DNA from: Streptomyces sp. 8K308
Lineage (GTDB): Bacteria; Actinomycetota; Actinomycetes; Streptomycetales; Streptomycetaceae
Direction of reading: 5' to 3'
Assembly (NCBI RefSeq): GCF_004348315.1
Contig: NZ_SMKC01000003.1
Location: forward strand, 1-64,000
DNA length: 64,000 nt
Positions 60,028 through 64,000 of this stretch are shown in pieces (within the stretch, counting starts at the first letter, position 1; every line of letters starts with the position of its first letter). The translations under genes and the position numbers were made by a program. The notes below the pieces were generated by a model, which ran no database searches, was not told the DNA's origin, and saw only the letters and a program-made list of their open reading frames with translations.

Positions 60028-60993
60028 ATGAAGCGATTCGTGGTAGCCGCCTGCGCGGCCCTGGCACTGCTGGCGACCGGCTGCGCCGAGGACCGGGCGG
60101 GCGGCTCGGGCGGCGGCGGGGGAGACGGGCCGGTGATCGCCATCGTCTCCAAGGGATTCCAGCACCAGTTCTGGCAGTCGGTCAGGGAGGGCGCCGAGGC
60201 GGAGGCCGAGGCCAGGGGCGCCCGCGTCACGTTCGTGGGGCCGCCGACCGAGGCCGACGTCGAGGAGCAGGTGAACCTGCTCACCAACGAGCTGGCCAGG
60301 TCACCCGACGCCGTCGGCTTCGCCGCGCTCGACTCCCAGGCCGCCGCGCCGCTGCTCGAACAGGCCAGGGCGCAGGGGATCCCGGTGGTGGCGTTCGACT
60401 CCGGAGTGGACAGCGACGTCCCCGTGACCACGGTCGCCACCGACAACCGGGCCGCGGCGGCGCTGGCGGCCGAGCACCTGGCCGAGGCCGTCGGCGGGGA
60501 GGGCGAGGTGGCGCTCGTGGTGCACGACCAGACCAGCCTCTCAGGACGGGACCGCAGGGACGGCTTCCTGGAGTGGATGGAACAGAACGCGCCGGGCATC
60601 ACCGTGCTCGAACCGCAGTACGGGGGCGGCGACCAACTGGTCTCCGCCGACATCACCCGCTCGATCATCCAGGCCAACCCGGACCTGGCCGGCATCTACG
60701 CCGCCAACGAGGGCTCGGCGGTCGGCGTGATCAACGGCGTGCGGGAGAGCGGCCGGGACGACATCGCGATCGTCGGCTTCGACTCGGGACAGGCCCAGAT
60801 CGACGCCATCACCAGCGGCGCCATGACCGGCGCCGTCACCCAGGACCCGGTCGACATGGGCCGCCAACTCGTGGACGCCGCCCTGCGCGCGATCGAGGGC
60901 GAGGAACTACCCGAGCGCATCGACACCGCCTACCACTGGTACGACAGCACCAACATCGACGACCCCACGATCCGGGCCGCGCTCTACGAGTAG
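60028..60993 (+). CDS. CUT2 sugar-binding lipoprotein (RbsB-like)
   Basis: 321 residues from ATG 60028 with GAGGGAGA upstream. The lipobox ALLATGCAEDRA gives the lipidated Cys near residue 20, then a Gly/Ser linker. The two-domain periplasmic-binding fold has VIAIVSKGFQHQFWQSVREG, DAVGFAALDSQAAAPLLEQA, VVAFDSGVDSDVPVTTVATD and ADITRSIIQANPDLAGIYAA. It binds a monosaccharide outside the membrane, most likely L-fucose given fucD and GH95 (inference). The transporter genes follow fucD without a break longer than 40 bases. Confidence 0.92.
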   Translation: MKRFVVAACAALALLATGCAEDRAGGSGGGGGDGPVIAIVSKGFQHQFWQSVREGAEAEAEARGARVTFVGPPTEADVEEQVNLLTNELARSPDAVGFAALDSQAAAPLLEQARAQGIPVVAFDSGVDSDVPVTTVATDNRAAAALAAEHLAEAVGGEGEVALVVHDQTSLSGRDRRDGFLEWMEQNAPGITVLEPQYGGGDQLVSADITRSIIQANPDLAGIYAANEGSAVGVINGVRESGRDDIAIVGFDSGQAQIDAITSGAMTGAVTQDPVDMGRQLVDAALRAIEGEELPERIDTAYHWYDSTNIDDPTIRAALYE

Positions 60994-60994
60994 C

Positions 60995-61023
60995 CGGACC
61001 GCCGCCACGACGGCCGCGGTCCG
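60995..61023. terminator. Bidirectional terminator
   Basis: CGGACCGC and GCGGTCCG form a perfect 8-bp stem between the convergent binding-protein and GH95 genes. Confidence 0.7.
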
Positions 61024-63786
61024 TCACGCCGGCGCGGCCGTCGGCAGCGGCGCGACGGCGCCGGCCGTCCAGCCGTCGCCGGCAAGCACGGCCCGGATCC
61101 GGCGCTCGGGGCGCTCGCCCGCCGGCGGCGTGACCTCGAAGGCGACCGAGTGGGCCCGGCCGTCGCGGACCGCCGGCACGGCGTGGCTCTCGGGCGCGGC
61201 CGTCCAGCCCGCCGGCAGGTCGAGGGAGAGGCGCGCCCCTGGCACCGTCCCGCCGACCGCCGTCACCTCGACCGCACAGGCGAATGGCGCGCCGGGCTCG
61301 GTGCGTTCCGGCGCGGAGAGCGCCATCGCGACCCGTGAGACGGCCACATACGTCCGGCCCGCGGCGACCGGCAGCGTGATCTCGTCGCCGTCCCGCGCCA
61401 CGGCGACCGGCCGGCGCCCCCGGTCCTCCCGCACCTCGAACAGGCCGCCGAACAGGGCGCCGCGCACGGTCAACCGCCCGGAGCGCCCGGGCCGCAGGGC
61501 GACCCGGGTTGGCACGCCGCCCAGCCACTCGAGGTCCACGGTGACGTCGCCCCGGGCGCGCAGCCCGGTGACGGAACCCCGTGCCCACACCGCGGGCAGC
61601 GCCGGCAGCAGGTCAATCACCCCCTGGTGACTCTGGAGCAGCATCTCCGCCACGCCCGCGGTGGCGCCGAAGTTGCCGTCGATCTGGAACGGCGGGTGGG
61701 TGTCCCACAGGTTGGCCAGCGTGCTGTACCGCAACTGCTCGGCGAGCATGAGGTGCGCGTGGTCGCCGTCGAGCAGCCGCGCCCAGAAGTTGATCTTCCA
61801 CGCCTTGCTCCAGCCGGTGCCACCGTCACCGCGCGCCCGCAGCGAGACCCGGGCCGCCTCCGCGTGCACCGCGTCGTCCCGCACCGACAGCTGGCGTCCC
61901 GGGTGGAGCGCGTACAGGTGGGACACGTGCCGGTGGGTGTTGGTCGGGTCGTCCCAGTCCTCCTTCCACTCCCGCAACTGTCCCCAGGAGCCGACGCGCA
62001 GACCCGGGTCGAGCCGGCCGAGCGTGTCGGTCAGCTCCGTCACGAAGGCGCCGCCGTCCCCGACCGCCCGCGCCGCCTCGGCGGCGCTGCTGAGCAGGTC
62101 CCACACGATCTGCTGGGACATCGAGGCGCCGGCCGAGAAGTCGCCGTGCTCCGGCGAGAAGCTGGGCGACACCACGAGCGCGCCGTCCCTCGGGTCGGGG
62201 ACGAGCACGTCGATCCAGAACCGGGCCAATGCCCTGAGCACCGGGTAGGCGCGCTCGCGCAGGAACCGCCGGTCCCTGGTGAACAGGTAGTGCTCCCAGT
62301 AGTGCCGGGCCAGCCAGGCGCCGGCCTCCGGGAACCAGAACGCCGTCGGCCAGTCGTGGACGCCGGTGAAGCCGAACGGGTTGGTCTCGTTGTGCACCAC
62401 CCAGCCGCGGGCGCCGTACAGCTCACGCGCCGTCACCTCACCGGCCGGCACCAGCGAGTCCACGTAGTCGAAGAGTGGGCCCGTGGTCTCCGACAGGTTG
62501 GTGGTCTCGGCCGGCCAGTAGTTCATCTGCAGGTTGATGTTGACGTGGTAGTCCGCGCTCCACGGCGGGCTCGTGGAGTCGTTCCACACGCCCTGGAGGT
62601 TGGCCGGTAGCGAGCCGGCGCGGGAGGAGGAGATCAACAGGTACCTGCCGTACTGGAAGTACAGCTCCTCGAGCGCCCGGCACGTCGCCGGGGAGGCGGT
62701 ACCGGCCTGGTAGGCGCTCAGCAGGTCGTCGGTGGGAACGCCGGCGTCCCGGCCGCCGACGCTCAGCCGCACCCGGTCGAACAGGCGTCGGTAGTCGGCG
62801 ACATGGGCGGCGCGCAGCTCCCGGTACCCCTTGCGGGCCGCCGCGTCGACCCGCTCGGCGACCGGTCCTCGCGGGTCGACGCCGGTGCGGTAGCCCGGGT
62901 ACCTGGGCGCGTAGTCGGTGCCGGCGGCCAGGACGAGGGTCACCGCGTCCGCGCCGGTCACGGTCACGGAGCCTTCGGCGTCGTCCGTGCGGCCGCCGCC
63001 CTCGTGGTGGACCTGGAGCTGTGCCTCGTAGCGCAGGCCGTTGCCGTCCAGCGCGCCGGCGAGGGTGATCCGGCCGCCGCTCGCGGTGACGCGCCGCGAG
63101 CGGTTGTCGGCCGTGGTGACCGACACCGTGAGACCCAGGGCGCCCGGCCGGTCGGCCGTGAACCGGGCGACGATCACGCCGTCGGGCGCGGACACGAAGT
63201 ACTCGCGGGAGTACGCCACCCCGCCCGCCACGTAGTCGACGCCGGCGACGGCCTCCCCGATGTCCAGGTGGCGCCGGTAGCCGCCGACCTCGGCGGGCTC
63301 CGGCGCCATGGTTATCCAGACGTCGCCGAAGGGCTGGTAGGCGCCGAAGTGCGTCTTGGGCTGGCCGAGTCGCCCGGCGACCCAGGGCGGATCGACGCCG
63401 AGCTCGGCGTCGATCCGCTCCCTGACCTCCTCGATGGCGCCCGGGCGCGGGGAGCGCCAGTTCCCGAAGTCGTAGCCGGGCGCGCCTGGACCGCCGAGCC
63501 AGAGCGTCTTCTCGTTGAACTGCAGCCGCTCCCTCGCCGGTTCGCCGAAGACGCAGACGCCGAGCGCGCCGTTGCCCAGCGGGAGGGACCGCGACTCCCA
63601 GCTCGTCGCCGGCTCGTCGTACCACAGCGTCAGGCCCGCCGCCCGACCCCGGTCGTCGGCCTCGAAGTCACCGGCGTCCAGGGCGCCGGCGTCCGCCGCC
63701 GAGGCCGGCCGCGCCAGACCGGTGGCGGCCGCCGCGCCCGAGAGGCCGGCCATGAACGCGCGCCGGGGAACGCCGGATTCGGGCAT
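61024..63786 (-). CDS. Secreted alpha-L-fucosidase, GH95
   Basis: 920 residues. The Tat signal is [20 protein letters not shown], cleaved near ASA-ADAG. Order: N-terminal beta domain (about 50-310, [40 protein letters not shown]), the (alpha/alpha)6 barrel (about 330-690) with [20 protein letters not shown] (the catalytic Asn pair region), [20 protein letters not shown] and [20 protein letters not shown], then [20 protein letters not shown], and two C-terminal beta domains. GH95 enzymes release alpha-1,2-linked L-fucose. GAGGTGTCACG precedes the ATG. Two motif copies of the fucose regulon lie upstream. It provides substrate for the transporter and FucD. Confidence 0.92.
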   Translation of the reverse strand: MPESGVPRRAFMAGLSGAAAATGLARPASAADAGALDAGDFEADDRGRAAGLTLWYDEPATSWESRSLPLGNGALGVCVFGEPARERLQFNEKTLWLGGPGAPGYDFGNWRSPRPGAIEEVRERIDAELGVDPPWVAGRLGQPKTHFGAYQPFGDVWITMAPEPAEVGGYRRHLDIGEAVAGVDYVAGGVAYSREYFVSAPDGVIVARFTADRPGALGLTVSVTTADNRSRRVTASGGRITLAGALDGNGLRYEAQLQVHHEGGGRTDDAEGSVTVTGADAVTLVLAAGTDYAPRYPGYRTGVDPRGPVAERVDAAARKGYRELRAAHVADYRRLFDRVRLSVGGRDAGVPTDDLLSAYQAGTASPATCRALEELYFQYGRYLLISSSRAGSLPANLQGVWNDSTSPPWSADYHVNINLQMNYWPAETTNLSETTGPLFDYVDSLVPAGEVTARELYGARGWVVHNETNPFGFTGVHDWPTAFWFPEAGAWLARHYWEHYLFTRDRRFLRERAYPVLRALARFWIDVLVPDPRDGALVVSPSFSPEHGDFSAGASMSQQIVWDLLSSAAEAARAVGDGGAFVTELTDTLGRLDPGLRVGSWGQLREWKEDWDDPTNTHRHVSHLYALHPGRQLSVRDDAVHAEAARVSLRARGDGGTGWSKAWKINFWARLLDGDHAHLMLAEQLRYSTLANLWDTHPPFQIDGNFGATAGVAEMLLQSHQGVIDLLPALPAVWARGSVTGLRARGDVTVDLEWLGGVPTRVALRPGRSGRLTVRGALFGGLFEVREDRGRRPVAVARDGDEITLPVAAGRTYVAVSRVAMALSAPERTEPGAPFACAVEVTAVGGTVPGARLSLDLPAGWTAAPESHAVPAVRDGRAHSVAFEVTPPAGERPERRIRAVLAGDGWTAGAVAPLPTAAPA

Positions 63787-63828
63787 CGTGACACCTCGCC
63801 TAGGGTTCGCTTCCGAGCCGCGGCTCGC

Positions 63829-63843
63829 GATACATCGGAGCTC
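63829..63843. promoter_or_regulatory. Operator site, GH95 proximal
   Basis: GATACATCGGAGCTC, 43 bases upstream of the GH95 ATG. Fourteen of these bases recur (reverse orientation) in front of the FadR gene. Confidence 0.6.
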
Positions 63844-63892
63844 TGCCCTGGCCGCGGCGGGTGAAAACCCGAACTCGGCACCGTCGAGCGCC

Positions 63893-63921
63893 TTGACAAG
63901 CTTATACGTCCGATGTATCGG
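63893..63921. promoter_or_regulatory. Operator and promoter-like elements, GH95 distal
   Basis: On the minus strand the site is GATACATCGGACGTA (63905-63919) running into TATAAG, a possible -10 for GH95. On the plus strand TTGACA (63893-63898), 17 bases and TATCGG form a promoter-like pair with the operator in its spacer, as at fucD, but no plus-strand gene follows within the window. Confidence 0.55.
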
Positions 63922-63930
63922 GAGTATCGG

Positions 63931-64000
63931 TCACTCCTGGGACCAGTCGGCCGGCAGCCGGCCGAGCCGCATCCGCTGGGGGTGGTCGCCGACGGTCACG
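63931..64000 (-). CDS. C-terminal end of a gene running off the window
   Basis: The minus frame reads VTVGDHPQRMRLGRLPADWS then QE and a TGA at 63931-63933. It has natural composition and codon bias. Only 22 residues are inside the window, so the family cannot be named; the operator just downstream of it belongs to GH95. Confidence 0.5.
   Translation of the reverse strand, partial: VTVGDHPQRMRLGRLPADWSQE

Noticed and set aside
63893-63921. A plus-strand promoter driving a gene to the right
   Set aside because: The only coding sequence to the right inside the window is on the minus strand; the element more likely serves GH95.
1-64000. CRISPR arrays
   Set aside because: No regularly spaced direct repeats seen anywhere; the only repeated coding units are RTX nonapeptides.

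Overview
The window is very GC-rich DNA from a Streptomyces-like actinomycete. Pointers are the near-uniform G/C third codon positions, frequent GTG/TTG starts, twin-arginine signal peptides, a modular type I polyketide synthase, secreted glycoside hydrolases with a CBM2, and small actinobacterial cysteine-type leader peptides. The density of broken genes and mobile-element remnants suggests a variable chromosomal region, perhaps a chromosome arm; that placement is inference.

Region 1 (1-14.4 kb) is a mosaic of accessory DNA. It holds remnants of an integrated element (small zinc-finger and hypothetical genes at 0-0.7 and 11.1-12.8 kb, a frameshifted tyrosine integrase), a SulP STAS scrap, a Tn3 transposase fragment, a broken IS5-type transposase, and a few intact genes. 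The intact set includes a MatC/SLC13 carrier, a GntR/UTRA regulator and a LigI-like amidohydrolase arranged around a palindromic operator, plus a HAD phosphatase, an XRE regulator and a secreted protein with an aerolysin-like composition. The left block ends at about 14.39 kb, where only the last 70 or so residues of a sugar ABC permease survive.

Region 2 (14.4-31.4 kb) is carbohydrate catabolism: a GH78 alpha-L-rhamnosidase, a PadR/HAAS pair, and an operon of class II aldolase, class III aminotransferase, FGGY kinase and TetR regulator that is divergent from a secreted neutral ceramidase. Next comes a Weimberg-type pentonate operon (Nramp-like carrier without the metal motifs, IlvD/Edd dehydratase, XylX-like dehydratase) facing its own FCD-type GntR regulator.

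Region 3 (31.4-40.3 kb) holds a stand-alone single-module polyketide synthase (degenerate ACP-KS-AT-KR-ACP-TE) followed by scars: a GH127 C-terminus, a LacI regulator with a stop and a frameshift, and TPR gene pieces.

Region 4 (40.3-49.6 kb) has a CUT1 sugar ABC operon ending in a ROK regulator, divergent from a GH5/FN3/CBM2 mannanase with a perfect CebR-type operator. After it come a DUF488 gene, a double-frameshifted metallo-beta-lactamase-fold gene, and a scar joining an OsmC gene head-on to a peptide-binding lipoprotein gene, each with a leader-peptide-like ORF upstream.

Region 5 (49.6-64 kb) holds an RTX-repeat protein, an amidase with a small partner ORF, a KDPG-type aldolase, and what looks like an L-fucose utilisation regulon: a FadR-family regulator, L-fuconate dehydratase, a CUT2 ABC transporter, a GH95 alpha-L-fucosidase and a GH62 arabinofuranosidase. 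A shared motif (GATACATCGGA-YGT) occurs at six places upstream of exactly these genes, including the regulator itself. This regulon, the metal-site-less Nramp carrier, the aldolase-aminotransferase-kinase operon and the odd polyketide synthase are the most promising parts of the window.
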